A DNA stretch of 64,000 nucleotides from Microbacterium sp. CH12i (GCF_000685355.1 NZ_JHET01000001.1:186001-250000); one strand, 5' to 3'; shown: positions 39,924 to 49,898, numbered from the stretch's first letter. Made by a program: numbers and translations. The notes: generated by a model not told the origin, from the letters alone.

Positions 39924-41285
39924 ATGGCACTACTCGACGCGACGACGACAGCAACACCGCTCGGCGGACCAGACCTCCCGCAGGAGCGTCGCCTGGTCAC
40001 GGAGCTTCCGGGGCCGCGCTCTGCGGCGATCCTTGCGCGCAAGGCGGATGCCGTCCCGGCCGGAGTCGGCCACACCGTCCCGATCGCCGCTGTCGCTGCG
40101 GGCGGTGGCGTGGTCGTGGATGCCGACGGCAACTCCTTCATCGATCTCGGCAGCGGCATCGCCGTCACGACCGTCGGTAACGCGCACCCGAAGGTGGGCG
40201 CCGCTGTCGCCGCTCAAGCTGCACAGTTCACTCACACGTGCTTCATGATTTCGCCCTACGAGTCATACATCGAGGTCGCCGAGGCGCTGAACCGGCTCAC
40301 CCCCGGAGAGTTCGCGAAGAAGAGCGCGCTGTTCAACTCCGGCGCCGAGGCCGTAGAGAACGCGATCAAGATCGCCCGCAAGTACACCGGCCGACCCGCT
40401 GTCGTCGCTTTCGACCACGGCTACCACGGCCGCACCAATCTCACCATGGCGCTCACGGCCAAGTCGATGCCGTACAAGAGCGGTTTCGGACCGTTCGCGC
40501 CCGAGGTGTATCGCGCCCCGATGTCGTATCCGTTCCGCGACGGCCTGTCCGGGGTCGAAGCTGCGGAACGCGCGATCCTGCAAATGGAGAAGCAGATCGG
40601 TGCCGATAACCTCGCTGCCATCATCATCGAGCCGATCCAAGGCGAAGGCGGGTTCATCGTTCCCGCCGACGGCTTCCTGCCTGCGCTCGCCGACTGGTGC
40701 CGCGCGAACGGCGTCGTCTTCATCGCCGATGAGGTGCAGACCGGCTTCGCACGCACCGGGCACATGTTCGCCAGCGAGATTTTCGGCATCGAACCCGATC
40801 TGATCACCACGGCCAAGGGTATCGCCGCGGGCCTCCCGCTCGCGGGGGTCACCGGTCGTGCCGAGATCATGGATGCCTCGCACGCCGGTGGTCTCGGCGG
40901 CACATACGGCGGCAACCCCATCGCCTGTGCCGCGGCTCTCGCAGCCATCGACATCTTCGAGAACGACGGTGTGATCGAACGCGCTCGCGAGATCGGCACA
41001 ATCCTCATCCAGCGCCTCGCCGCACTTCAGCAGACCGACGCGCGCATCGGTGACATCCGCGGCCATGGCGCGATGATCGCCGCCGAATTCGTGGACCCAG
41101 CGACGAAGGCCCCGGATGCCGTGCTCACTGCCGCGGTCGCGAAGGCATGCATCGCACTGGGCGTGATCGTCCTCACCTGCGGAACCTACGGAAACGTCAT
41201 CCGCTTCCTCCCTCCTCTTTCGATCGGCGACGACCTGCTGAACGAAGGACTCGACATCGTCGCCGAGGTGCTCGCGGCCGCATAA
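39924..41285 (+). CDS. gabT: 4-aminobutyrate aminotransferase
   Basis: 453 residues, PLP class III. Converts GABA and 2-oxoglutarate to succinate semialdehyde and glutamate. The PLP lysine is in TTAKGIAAGLPL, IADEVQTGFARTG holds the PLP-contact Asp, and FNSGAEAVENAIKIAR is the phosphate loop. The ATG at 39924 (MALLDATTTATPLGG) is preferred to upstream in-frame starts, which would run into the PucR promoter. It is the first gene of the cluster that continues with puo, usp, APC permease and two aldehyde dehydrogenases. Confidence 0.93.
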   Translation: MALLDATTTATPLGGPDLPQERRLVTELPGPRSAAILARKADAVPAGVGHTVPIAAVAAGGGVVVDADGNSFIDLGSGIAVTTVGNAHPKVGAAVAAQAAQFTHTCFMISPYESYIEVAEALNRLTPGEFAKKSALFNSGAEAVENAIKIARKYTGRPAVVAFDHGYHGRTNLTMALTAKSMPYKSGFGPFAPEVYRAPMSYPFRDGLSGVEAAERAILQMEKQIGADNLAAIIIEPIQGEGGFIVPADGFLPALADWCRANGVVFIADEVQTGFARTGHMFASEIFGIEPDLITTAKGIAAGLPLAGVTGRAEIMDASHAGGLGGTYGGNPIACAAALAAIDIFENDGVIERAREIGTILIQRLAALQQTDARIGDIRGHGAMIAAEFVDPATKAPDAVLTAAVAKACIALGVIVLTCGTYGNVIRFLPPLSIGDDLLNEGLDIVAEVLAAA

Positions 41286-41375
41286 AACGTCCGGCTGTGG
41301 TCCGTATCGGGGGATATCGGGTCGCGGTCGGCACTTCTGCACAGAACGACCACACATTCGACAAAGGAGTTGCTG

Positions 41376-42740
41376 ATGGTTGAGATCACAAGGGATGTGC
41401 TCATCGTGGGCGCGGGGGCTGCGGGCCTCACCGCTGCCAACGATCTGCGAAAAGCCGGCCTTTCGGTTGCCGTCCTCGAAGCACGCGATCGCGTCGGTGG
41501 GCGGCTGTGGACCGATGTCATCGATGGAGCAATGCTCGAGATCGGCGGCCAATGGGTTTCGCCGGATCAGGAAGCGCTGAAAGAGACGATCGCCGAACTC
41601 GGTCTGGCTACTTATTCGCGCTATCGCGAGGGCGAGAGCGTCTACATCGGCCCGTCCGGGGAGCTGACCCGGTTCACGGGAGACATCTTCCCGGTGGCAC
41701 CTGAGACCGAGAAGATCATGGTCGACCTCATCGACAAGCTCGATGCGATGGTCGCAGAAGTTGACGCCGACCGTCCGTGGGAGCACCCCGACGCTGCCGC
41801 CCTCGATGAGATCTCTTTCGAGGCCTGGCTCGCGCAAGAGACCGATGACCAAGAGGCGCGCGACAACATCGCCCTCTTCATCGCCGGTGCCATGCTCACC
41901 AAGCCCGCGCACGCTTTCTCCACGCTGCAGGCGCTGCTGATGGCGGCATCCGCTGGCAGCTTCACGAACCTTGTTGACGCGGACTTCATCCTCGATGAGC
42001 GTGTCGTCGGAGGACTCCAACAGGTGCCGTTGTTGCTCGCCGAGCGTCTTGGTGACGACGTGCTGCTGAACCAGCCCGTGCGCACGCTCGAATGGGGCGA
42101 GGCTGGCGTCACGGCAACGACCGACGACCTCACAGTCAAGGCGCGTTTCGCGATTCTCGCCCATGCGCCGGTGCTGTACAGCCGCATCTCCTTCGTCCCC
42201 CCGATGCCGCGTCGCCAGCACCAGCTGCACCAGCATCTCTCGATGGGATTCGTCATCAAGGTGCACGCAGTGTACGACCGTCCGTTCTGGCGAGAGCAGG
42301 GCCTCAGCGGCACCGCGTTCAGCCCGTACGAGCTTGTGCACGAGGCCTACGACAACACCAACCACGGCGACGAGCGGGGCACCCTTGTCGGTTTCGTTTC
42401 GGACGCGCACGCCGACAGGGTGTTCGAGATGTCTGCGGAGGATCGCAAGCAGCACATTCTCGAATCCCTCTCGCATTATTACGGGCCAGAAGCGATGAAC
42501 CCGGTCGTCTACTACGAGAGCGACTGGGGGAGTGAGGAGTGGACGCGCGGCGCTTACGCCGCGAGCTTCGATCTCGGTGGGCTGCACCGCTACGGCGCAG
42601 ATCTGCGTACCCCCGTCGGGCCGATCCACTTCGCCTGCAGCGACCTTGCCGGTGCCGGATACCAGCACGTCGACGGTGCGATTCGCATGGGCCACTTGGT
42701 CGCGACGAACATCGTCGATGCGAGCCGAGGCGCAGAATGA
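41376..42740 (+). CDS. puo: Putrescine oxidase (FAD amine oxidase)
   Basis: 454-residue flavin monoamine oxidase. The dinucleotide-binding fold is IVGAGAAGLTAANDLRKAG, followed by LEARDRVGGRLWT and IGGQWVSPDQ. WTRGAYAA and the C-terminal DGAIRMGHLVATN complete the FAD site. Sequence and context fit the putrescine oxidases of Kocuria and Rhodococcus, which make 4-aminobutanal, ammonia and hydrogen peroxide. The ATG at 41376 follows AAAGGAG by 6 bases. The stop overlaps the next gene (ATGA). Confidence 0.88.
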   Translation: MVEITRDVLIVGAGAAGLTAANDLRKAGLSVAVLEARDRVGGRLWTDVIDGAMLEIGGQWVSPDQEALKETIAELGLATYSRYREGESVYIGPSGELTRFTGDIFPVAPETEKIMVDLIDKLDAMVAEVDADRPWEHPDAAALDEISFEAWLAQETDDQEARDNIALFIAGAMLTKPAHAFSTLQALLMAASAGSFTNLVDADFILDERVVGGLQQVPLLLAERLGDDVLLNQPVRTLEWGEAGVTATTDDLTVKARFAILAHAPVLYSRISFVPPMPRRQHQLHQHLSMGFVIKVHAVYDRPFWREQGLSGTAFSPYELVHEAYDNTNHGDERGTLVGFVSDAHADRVFEMSAEDRKQHILESLSHYYGPEAMNPVVYYESDWGSEEWTRGAYAASFDLGGLHRYGADLRTPVGPIHFACSDLAGAGYQHVDGAIRMGHLVATNIVDASRGAE

Positions 42741-43633
42741 GCGGCGCAATCGTTGTCGGGTACACCGCAACGGATGCCGGCGCCGACGCCGCAGCGCTCG
42801 GTGCGCGTCTCGCCCGCAGCCTAGACGCCCGGTTGCATCTGGTGATCGTGCTCCCCTCCGAGGGCACCCGTAGCGCTGCAGTTCCGCCGGAGCGCGCCTA
42901 TGAAGATGTCATCCGCCGCCAGGGCAAGAAGTGGCTCGCCGACGCGACGGCGAAACTTCCGCAGGACCTCACTCGCAGCGGCCATGTCAGACTCGCCGAG
43001 TCGTTCGCCGAAGGCCTGATCGCAGCCGGCGAAGAGTTCGGCGCCAGGCTGATCGTCATCGGTGCCGCGGGCGGAGCCGTTCTCGGGCGTCACCGGCTCG
43101 GGGGCGTAGCATCCGCTCTGCTGCACTCCTCGCCGATTCCCGTCGCGCTGGCGCCCTCAGGAACCGCGAAAGAAGACGGCTACGTCATGCCGCGGATCAC
43201 GGCCGCACTCGGCACGCGAACGGGTGCTGACGCGCTGCTTGACGAGGCAGTGGCGCTCGCCGCAGACAGCGCAAGCACGCTCCGCCTGGTGTCGTTGGTG
43301 CCGTTCGATGTTCCGCCTGGGCTCGATACCGGAGCAATCCGCGTGGCCACCGGCACCCACGCCGACGAGATATTGGCAACAGCGAAAGACGCCCTGCCCG
43401 AAGGGGTGACCGCCACGGTTGAGCAGGCACCCGGTGACAGCGTCGAGGATGCCGTCACGCACCTGTCTTGGCTTCCCGGCGAGATCATTCTCGTCGGCTC
43501 GAGTCGGCTCGCCCAGCCGCGCCGGCTCTTCCTCGGATCCACCGCAGCGAAGATGCTGCACGTGCTCCCCGTACCCATGATCGTTGTGCCACGCACCCGC
43601 AGCGGTGCCCAGGTCGAAGGAGACCGCACATGA
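42737..43633 (+). CDS. Tandem universal stress protein (Usp)
   Basis: 298 residues with two Usp domains (about 1-140 and 150-290). Each ends in the nucleotide-binding pattern G-x2-G-x9-G: IGAAGGAVLGRHRLGG and VGSSRLAQPRRLFLGSTA. It overlaps puo and the permease gene by four bases on each side (ATGA), so all three are translationally coupled. Such placement suggests a regulatory role on the permease or the oxidase; this is inference. Confidence 0.85.
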   Translation: MSGAIVVGYTATDAGADAAALGARLARSLDARLHLVIVLPSEGTRSAAVPPERAYEDVIRRQGKKWLADATAKLPQDLTRSGHVRLAESFAEGLIAAGEEFGARLIVIGAAGGAVLGRHRLGGVASALLHSSPIPVALAPSGTAKEDGYVMPRITAALGTRTGADALLDEAVALAADSASTLRLVSLVPFDVPPGLDTGAIRVATGTHADEILATAKDALPEGVTATVEQAPGDSVEDAVTHLSWLPGEIILVGSSRLAQPRRLFLGSTAAKMLHVLPVPMIVVPRTRSGAQVEGDRT

Positions 43634-45180
43634 GCACCACGCCGCACACCGAAGAGTCCGCTCCCGTCACGGGCGGACTCTCCCAGAAAGGGCTGAGCGC
43701 CGGAACAGTCGGCCTCATCGGCGCCGTCGTCATCGGCATTTCGTGCATCGCACCCGCGTACACCCTCACCGCGGCTCTCGGCCCGACCGTGTCAGAGGTC
43801 GGCTTCCAGGTTCCCGCGATCATTCTGATCGGGTTCATCCCGATGCTCCTCGTCGCCTTCGGCTATCGCGAACTCAACCGCACGATGCCCGACTCCGGCA
43901 CCTCGTTCACATGGGCCGCTCGCGCCTTCGGTCCGTGGGTCGGATGGATGGCGGGCTGGGGCCTGATCGCGGCGACCATCCTCGTCCTCTCCAATCTCGC
44001 CGGCATCGCCGTCGAGTTCCTGTTCCTGCTCATCGATCAGATCGCCGGTAGCCCCGGCAACATCGCCGAGCTCGCGTTCAATCCCTTCATCAACGTGGCC
44101 GTGTGTCTTCTCTTCATGCTCGGCGCGACGCTCATCTCATATCGCGACATGCAGACCACCCAGAAGCTGCAGTACTACCTGGTCGGCTTCCAACTGCTCG
44201 TGCTGCTGTTCTTCTCGATCAGTGCTTTCGTTCAGGTCGCGCAGGGAAACGCCTTTGATGCGAGTCCCGTCGAGCTGAGCTGGTTCAACCCGCTTGAGAT
44301 CGGATCGGTCGGTGCGATCGTCGCCGGACTCTCGCTGTCGATCTTCATCTTCTGGGGGTGGGATGTCACCCTGACGATGAACGAGGAGACCAAAGACCCC
44401 GAACGGACTCCAGGACGTGCGGCAACCCTCACCGTCATCACGATTGTGGTGTTGTACCTGCTGCTATCGATCGCGCTGCTGTCCTTCGCCGGCATCGGCA
44501 CGGGCGAGTTAGGACTCGGCAACGAAGACATCCAGAGCAACGTGTTCTTCTACCTGTCTGGCCCGATTCTCGGCCCGCTCGCGTTCCTGGTGTCGTTGGC
44601 GGTGCTGACGAGCTCGGCGTCCTCTCTGCAGTCGACGTTTGTGTCACCCGCACGTACGCTTCTCGCGATGGGCCACTACGGGGCTCTTCCGGCGAGCTTC
44701 GCCAAGGTGAGCCCGCGATTCTTCACACCGGGATACGCGACGATCATCGCCGCGATCGTGGCATCCGCGTTCTACGCCGTGATGCGTTTCATCAGCGAGG
44801 ACGTCCTCTGGGACACCATCACGGCGCTCGGAATGATGATCTGCTTCTACTACGGGATCACGGCCTTCGCCTGCGTGTGGTACTTCCGCAAGCAGTGGTT
44901 CGACACGACACGGACGTTCTTCTTCACCTTCTTGTTCCCGCTCGTCGGCGGGGTCATCCTCGCGGCACTGTTCGTGATGACACTCGTCGACAGCATGAAC
45001 CCCGACTACGGCAGTGGATCGAACATCGGCGGCGTCGGTCTGGTGTTCATCCTCGGCGTGACCGTCATCGTCGTCGGTATCGTCATCATGATCTGGCAGG
45101 CGATCAAGCGCCCGGCCTTCTTCCGTGGTGAGACGCTCTCCATGGATGCGCCGGCTAGCCTGCGTCGTCGCAAGCATTAA
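43630..45180 (+). CDS. APC-family amino acid/polyamine permease
   Basis: 516 residues with about twelve membrane helices. The N-terminal region SQKGLSAGTVGLIGAVVIGI and the motif APAYTLTAALGP fit the APC superfamily, subfamily of putrescine/GABA or amino acid transporters. FWGWDVTLTMNEETKDPERTPGRA is the consensus loop after helix 6. The position in the cluster makes putrescine or GABA the likely substrate. Coupled to the Usp gene by an ATGA overlap. Confidence 0.88.
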   Translation: MSTTPHTEESAPVTGGLSQKGLSAGTVGLIGAVVIGISCIAPAYTLTAALGPTVSEVGFQVPAIILIGFIPMLLVAFGYRELNRTMPDSGTSFTWAARAFGPWVGWMAGWGLIAATILVLSNLAGIAVEFLFLLIDQIAGSPGNIAELAFNPFINVAVCLLFMLGATLISYRDMQTTQKLQYYLVGFQLLVLLFFSISAFVQVAQGNAFDASPVELSWFNPLEIGSVGAIVAGLSLSIFIFWGWDVTLTMNEETKDPERTPGRAATLTVITIVVLYLLLSIALLSFAGIGTGELGLGNEDIQSNVFFYLSGPILGPLAFLVSLAVLTSSASSLQSTFVSPARTLLAMGHYGALPASFAKVSPRFFTPGYATIIAAIVASAFYAVMRFISEDVLWDTITALGMMICFYYGITAFACVWYFRKQWFDTTRTFFFTFLFPLVGGVILAALFVMTLVDSMNPDYGSGSNIGGVGLVFILGVTVIVVGIVIMIWQAIKRPAFFRGETLSMDAPASLRRRKH

Positions 45181-45211
45181 CACCCCCGCAGTTTCACGGA
45201 AAGAGAGATTG

Positions 45212-46687
45212 ATGACCACCGCACTCGCAGCGAACGAGACCGCCCTCCTAGGCAACGTCCCCACCGGTCTCTTCATCGGAGGGAAATGGGCGGACGCCAC
45301 CGGGGGACGCACTTTCGATGTGCACGACCCGGCAACGAATGCTGTGCTCGCCTCGATCGCCGACGCGACACCGGAAGACGGCATCCGGGCGCTCGATGCG
45401 GCAGTCGAGGCGCAGGTGAGCTGGGCGGCGACCGCTCCACGTGAGCGCAGCGACATCCTTCGGCGTGCGTTCGACCTGGTGCAGGAGCACAAGGAAGATC
45501 TCGCGCTTCTGATGACGCTCGAGATGGGCAAGCCCCTCGCCGAAGCACGCGGAGAGGTCGTCTACGGCGGTGAGTTTCTGCGGTGGTTCAGCGAGGAAGC
45601 GGTGCGGATCTCGGGCCGCTACGGTAGCAACCCTGAAGGCACCGGGCAGATGATCGTCTCGCAGCGTCCGGTAGGGCCGTCCTTCTTCATCACGCCGTGG
45701 AACTTCCCGTTTGCGATGGCGACGCGCAAGATCGCGCCAGCGCTGGCCGCCGGATGCACTGTTGTCATCAAGCCACCGGCCCTCACACCGCTCACCACAA
45801 TGTTCTTTGTGTCGCTGCTCGAGAAAGCGGGGCTCCCGGCGGGCGTCGTGAACGTGGTGCAGACCTCATCGTCATCGAAGCTGTCTGCCCCGATCATCGC
45901 CGACCCACGGCTGCGCAAGCTTTCGTTCACCGGCTCGACCGAGGTCGGTCGCAAGCTCATCGCGCAGGCCGCCGAGGGCGTGTTGCGTGTCTCGATGGAG
46001 CTCGGTGGAAATGCACCGTTCGTGGTGTTCGAGGACGCAGACCTGGACAAAGCGGTCGAAGGTGCGATGGCGGCGAAGTTCCGCAACATCGGCCAGGCCT
46101 GCACAGCCGCGAACCGCTTCATCGTGCACGCCGCGGTGGCTGAGGACTTCGCTGATCGCGTCGCTGCGCGAGTCAGGGACATGAAGGTCGGTCGCGGCAC
46201 AGAAGACGGTGTCACGATCGGTCCGCTCATCGATGCGGATGCCGTGGCCAAAGCTCGTGAGCTCGTCGGCGATGCGGTCGAGCGGGGCGCGACTGTACTC
46301 GCAGGCGGCAACGCTATCGACGGCGTCGGCACCTTCTTCGAGCCGACCGTGATCACCGATGTGGCCAAGGGCAGTGACATCCTCCGCGAGGAGATCTTCG
46401 GCCCTGTGCTCGCGATCGCGACTTTCGACACCGAGGAGGAGGCCGTGCGTCTGGCGAATGACACCGAGTACGGGCTGGTCTCCTACGTCTTCACGGAAGA
46501 CCTCGCGCGCGGTCACCGCATGATCGATGCGCTCGAGACCGGGATGATGGGGCTCAACGTGGGAGTCGTCTCCAATGCCGCCGCTCCGTTCGGCGGCGTC
46601 AAGCAGTCCGGCGTCGGACGAGAGGGCGGGCTTGAGGGCATCCATGAGTACCTGTCCACGAAGTACACCCTGATTCCGAACGCCTGA
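45212..46687 (+). CDS. gabD: Aldehyde dehydrogenase, succinate-semialdehyde type
   Basis: 491 residues. Active-site residues are the Cys in GQACTAANR and the Glu in MELGGNAPF; PWNFPFAMATRKIAPAL and FTGSTEVGRKL contact NAD(P). The layout matches GabD, which oxidises succinate semialdehyde to succinate. An aminobutyraldehyde role is also possible, because two dehydrogenases are present and the pathway needs both steps. The ATG at 45212 has AAAGAGAGA upstream, and the gene lies 31 bases after the permease. Confidence 0.87.
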   Translation: MTTALAANETALLGNVPTGLFIGGKWADATGGRTFDVHDPATNAVLASIADATPEDGIRALDAAVEAQVSWAATAPRERSDILRRAFDLVQEHKEDLALLMTLEMGKPLAEARGEVVYGGEFLRWFSEEAVRISGRYGSNPEGTGQMIVSQRPVGPSFFITPWNFPFAMATRKIAPALAAGCTVVIKPPALTPLTTMFFVSLLEKAGLPAGVVNVVQTSSSSKLSAPIIADPRLRKLSFTGSTEVGRKLIAQAAEGVLRVSMELGGNAPFVVFEDADLDKAVEGAMAAKFRNIGQACTAANRFIVHAAVAEDFADRVAARVRDMKVGRGTEDGVTIGPLIDADAVAKARELVGDAVERGATVLAGGNAIDGVGTFFEPTVITDVAKGSDILREEIFGPVLAIATFDTEEEAVRLANDTEYGLVSYVFTEDLARGHRMIDALETGMMGLNVGVVSNAAAPFGGVKQSGVGREGGLEGIHEYLSTKYTLIPNA

Positions 46688-46697
46688 GAGGACGATC

Positions 46698-48062
46698 ATG
46701 ACTGACTACGCCGTCGTCAACCCGGCCACGGGGGAGACCCTCACCGCGTACGACACCTTCAACGACCAACAGATCGAGGATGCCGTTGCCGCGGCCGATA
46801 CCGCGCACCGTAATTGGTCGCGATCCTCGACGGTGGCCGAGCGATCCGCTCTGCTGCGGCGTGCTGCAGAACTTCACCGCGAACGTCGCGAAGAGCTCGC
46901 CGACATCTTCGTCAGGGAGATGGGCAAGCCTCGGGAGGCGGCGCTCGGCGAAGTGGACTTCGCCGCCGATATCGCCGAATACTACGCCGACCAGGCCGAG
47001 ACGATCATGGCTGACCAGCCGATCGCGATCCTCGGTGAGGGTTCGGGGGTCATCCGTCGCGACTCTCTCGGTCCGCTGCTCGGCATCATGCCGTGGAACT
47101 TCCCCGCGTACCAGATTGTGCGTTTTGCTGCCCCGAACCTTATCGTCGGCAATACCATCCTGCTGAAGCCTGCTCCCCAGTGCCCCGAGTCTTCGAGCGC
47201 GATTGAGGCGATCTATCGGGATGCTGGTTTCCCTGAGGGTGCGTACGTCAGCGTCCTCGCGACGAATGATCAGATCGCCGGCATCATCGCCGACCGACGC
47301 GTGCAGGGGATCTCGCTCACCGGATCAGAGCGCGCGGGTGCTGCCGTCGCGGAGATCGCCGGACGCAACCTGAAAAAGGTCGCCCTCGAGCTCGGCGGGT
47401 CAGACCCGTTCATCGTGCTGTCCAGCGATGATCTGGATGCCACGGTGCAAGCGGGCGTCGACGCGCGACTCGACAACAACGGCCAAGCCTGCAACGGTGC
47501 GAAGCGCTTCATCATCGTTGATGCGCTCTACGACGAGTTTGCCGCGAAGTTCACCGCGGCGATGGCGGCGGTCACGGCAACCGATCCGACGCTGTCGGAC
47601 ACGGTCCTCGGGCCGGTGGCATCCGTGGCTGCGGCCGAACATCTGCAGGAGCAGATCGACGGCGCTGTGAAGCAGGGCGCAACGCTGCTCACCGGCGGCA
47701 CTCGAGAAGGCGCGTTCTTCGCACCCACCGTGCTTGCGGATGTGACGGCCGAGATGGACGTGTACCGCGAAGAACTGTTCGGCCCTGCGGCGGTGCTGTA
47801 CCGGGTCGCCGATGAGGAGGCCGCAATCGCGCTGGCGAACGACACACCCTACGGTTTGGGTTCCTATGTGTTCACCACGGATGCCGACCAGGCGGAGCGG
47901 GTCGCCGACCGGATCGAGGCAGGCATGGTCTATGTGAACCTGGTGCTGGCAGACAGCCCAGAGCTGCCGTTCGGCGGGGTGAAGCGCAGCGGAACCTCTC
48001 GCGAGTTGGGTCTGCTCGCGGCAGAGGAGTTCGTGAACAAGAAGCTCATCCGCATCGGCTGA
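46698..48062 (+). CDS. Aldehyde dehydrogenase, Sad/YneI type
   Basis: 454 residues, a short aldehyde dehydrogenase. The catalytic Cys is in NGQACNGAKRF and the Glu in LELGGSDPF. VNPATGETL at the N-terminus and FGGVKRSGTSRELG at the C-terminus resemble E. coli Sad (YneI). It starts 10 bases after gabD. It may oxidise 4-aminobutanal to GABA, or share succinate semialdehyde with GabD; sequence alone does not decide. Confidence 0.85.
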   Translation: MTDYAVVNPATGETLTAYDTFNDQQIEDAVAAADTAHRNWSRSSTVAERSALLRRAAELHRERREELADIFVREMGKPREAALGEVDFAADIAEYYADQAETIMADQPIAILGEGSGVIRRDSLGPLLGIMPWNFPAYQIVRFAAPNLIVGNTILLKPAPQCPESSSAIEAIYRDAGFPEGAYVSVLATNDQIAGIIADRRVQGISLTGSERAGAAVAEIAGRNLKKVALELGGSDPFIVLSSDDLDATVQAGVDARLDNNGQACNGAKRFIIVDALYDEFAAKFTAAMAAVTATDPTLSDTVLGPVASVAAAEHLQEQIDGAVKQGATLLTGGTREGAFFAPTVLADVTAEMDVYREELFGPAAVLYRVADEEAAIALANDTPYGLGSYVFTTDADQAERVADRIEAGMVYVNLVLADSPELPFGGVKRSGTSRELGLLAAEEFVNKKLIRIG

Positions 48063-48122
48063 ACTTCCCGTCGCTACCGTTGACACCTCGCTCTGCGGGG
48101 TGCGCCCGAGTAGCCTGAAGCC

Positions 48123-49847
48123 ATGGTCACTGTCGCCGAGAACATCGTCAGCACACTTCGCGCCAACAAGATTGATCGGGTCTACGGCCTTCCGGGGGAT
48201 TCGCTCAACGGCTTCACCGATGCTCTCCGCCGAGACGGCACAATTCGGTGGCTGCACGTGCGCCACGAAGAGTCGGCGGCATTTGCAGCGGCGGCGGATG
48301 CCGCGATCACCGGAGAGCTCGCAGTCGTCGCAGGATCGTGTGGCCCCGGCAACCTGCACCTCATCAACGGGCTGTTCGACGCGAACCGCTCACGTGTGCC
48401 GGTGCTCGCGATCGCCGCGCACATCCCGACGCAGGAAATCGGTTCCGGATACTTCCAGGAGACTCATCCGCAGGAGCTGTTTCGAGAGTGCAGTGTCTAT
48501 GTCGAGTACGTCGCCGATCCGGTGCAGATGCCACGCGTCCTTGAGATCGCGATGCGTGCGGCGATTGAAGAGCGCGGGGTCGCCGTCATTGTGATCCCCG
48601 GCGACGTCGCCCTCGCAGATGTGCCGGTCGACCGCGCCACTGTGATCGAGCGCACCCATCCCGTGATCGTCCCCAGCGGCGCGGAGCTCGAGAAAGCCGC
48701 ACAACTGCTGAACGCGGCGAAGAAGGTTACGATCCTCGCTGGCGCGGGGGTCGCAGATGCGCACGATGAGGTGGTCGCCCTCGCCGATCGCCTCGGAGCC
48801 CCCATCGTCCACGCCCTCCGCGGCAAGGAGTTCATCGAGCACGATAATCCCTTCGACGTCGGGATGACCGGGTTGCTCGGCTTCGCGTCGGGCTACCGTG
48901 CGATGGATTCGGCTGACGCAGTGCTCATGCTGGGTACAGATTTCCCGTACACGCAGTTCTATCCCGACGGCGCCGTCACCATTCAGGTCGACATCCGCGG
49001 ATCCCAGCTTGGCAAACGGCATCCGCTCGATCTCGGCCTCGTCGGCGACGTGAAGGCGACCGCAGAAGCACTGTTGCCGCGCCTCGCCGTCAGGAGCGAC
49101 CGCTCGCACCTCGACGATGCAGTCGCGCACTACCGCAAGACTCGAGCCAAGCTTGATGAGCTCGCAGTTCCGACGAAGGGCAAGAAACCGATTCACCCGC
49201 AGTACCTTGCGCGCCTGATCGACGAGGCGGCGACGGATGACGTGATCTTCACAGCCGATGTGGGGTCACCGACGGTGTGGGCGGCGCGCTATTTCACCAT
49301 GAATGGCCGACGGCGTCTGATCGGCTCGTTCAACCATGGCTCAATGGCGAACGCGCTCATGCACGGGATTGGCGCGCAGACCGCGCAGCCGGACCGTCAG
49401 GTTGTGGCTCTGGCGGGCGATGGGGGACTGGCGATGATGCTGGGTGAGCTCATCACCCTCACTCAGAACCGCCTGCCGGTGAAAACCTTTGTGATCAACA
49501 ACTCTTCTCTCAACTTCGTTGAGTTGGAGATGAAGGCCGCGGGCTTGGTTACCTATGCCACAGACCTCGAGAACCCGAACTTCGCGGCCGTCGCCGAGGC
49601 GCTCGGAATCTTTGCGCGGCGGGTGGAGCGCAGTGAGGATTTGCCGGATGCTGTCCGCGAAGTTCTCGCCCACGATGGGCCAGCGTTGCTCGATGTGGTG
49701 ACCGAGCGACAGGAACTCTCGATGCCGCCAGCGATCACCGCAGAGCAGGTGAAGGGCTTTGCCCTCTATGCGATGCGCACGGTCATGTCTGGTCGTGGGG
49801 ATGAGCTGCTTGATCTTGCCAAAGCGAATTGGCGTCAGCTGTTCTGA
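48123..49847 (+). CDS. poxB: Pyruvate dehydrogenase (quinone) / pyruvate oxidase
   Basis: 574 residues, TPP- and FAD-dependent. Conserved features are the TPP glutamate in HVRHEESAAFAA, GSCGPGNLHLINGLFDA, and the Mg-TPP motif GDGGLAMMLGE...INNSS. Decarboxylates pyruvate to acetate and passes electrons to quinone, feeding the glyoxylate shunt (aceB) upstream. It starts 60 bases after the aldehyde dehydrogenase, so it may or may not be in the same transcript. Assignment to PoxB over other TPP enzymes is by overall resemblance. Confidence 0.88.
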   Translation: MVTVAENIVSTLRANKIDRVYGLPGDSLNGFTDALRRDGTIRWLHVRHEESAAFAAAADAAITGELAVVAGSCGPGNLHLINGLFDANRSRVPVLAIAAHIPTQEIGSGYFQETHPQELFRECSVYVEYVADPVQMPRVLEIAMRAAIEERGVAVIVIPGDVALADVPVDRATVIERTHPVIVPSGAELEKAAQLLNAAKKVTILAGAGVADAHDEVVALADRLGAPIVHALRGKEFIEHDNPFDVGMTGLLGFASGYRAMDSADAVLMLGTDFPYTQFYPDGAVTIQVDIRGSQLGKRHPLDLGLVGDVKATAEALLPRLAVRSDRSHLDDAVAHYRKTRAKLDELAVPTKGKKPIHPQYLARLIDEAATDDVIFTADVGSPTVWAARYFTMNGRRRLIGSFNHGSMANALMHGIGAQTAQPDRQVVALAGDGGLAMMLGELITLTQNRLPVKTFVINNSSLNFVELEMKAAGLVTYATDLENPNFAAVAEALGIFARRVERSEDLPDAVREVLAHDGPALLDVVTERQELSMPPAITAEQVKGFALYAMRTVMSGRGDELLDLAKANWRQLF

Positions 49848-49892
49848 GTGGGGGAGGGGCGGGTTCGGTTCGCCGCCCCGCGCAGCATGCCC

Positions 49893-49898
49893 TACACT
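49893..49898 (+). promoter_or_regulatory. Possible -10 for tRNA-Trp-secE-nusG
   Basis: TACACT, the same -10 hexamer as in the rpsL promoter, lies about 80 bases upstream of the tRNA. The matching -35 (TTCGCC, 18 bases upstream) is poor, so the call is tentative. Confidence 0.3.

Noticed and set aside
40263..42770. 835-residue open frame on the minus strand
   Set aside because: It lies fully opposite gabT and putrescine oxidase. In high-GC DNA the antisense frame often stays open; its residues are Arg/Asp/Gly-biased, with no domain.
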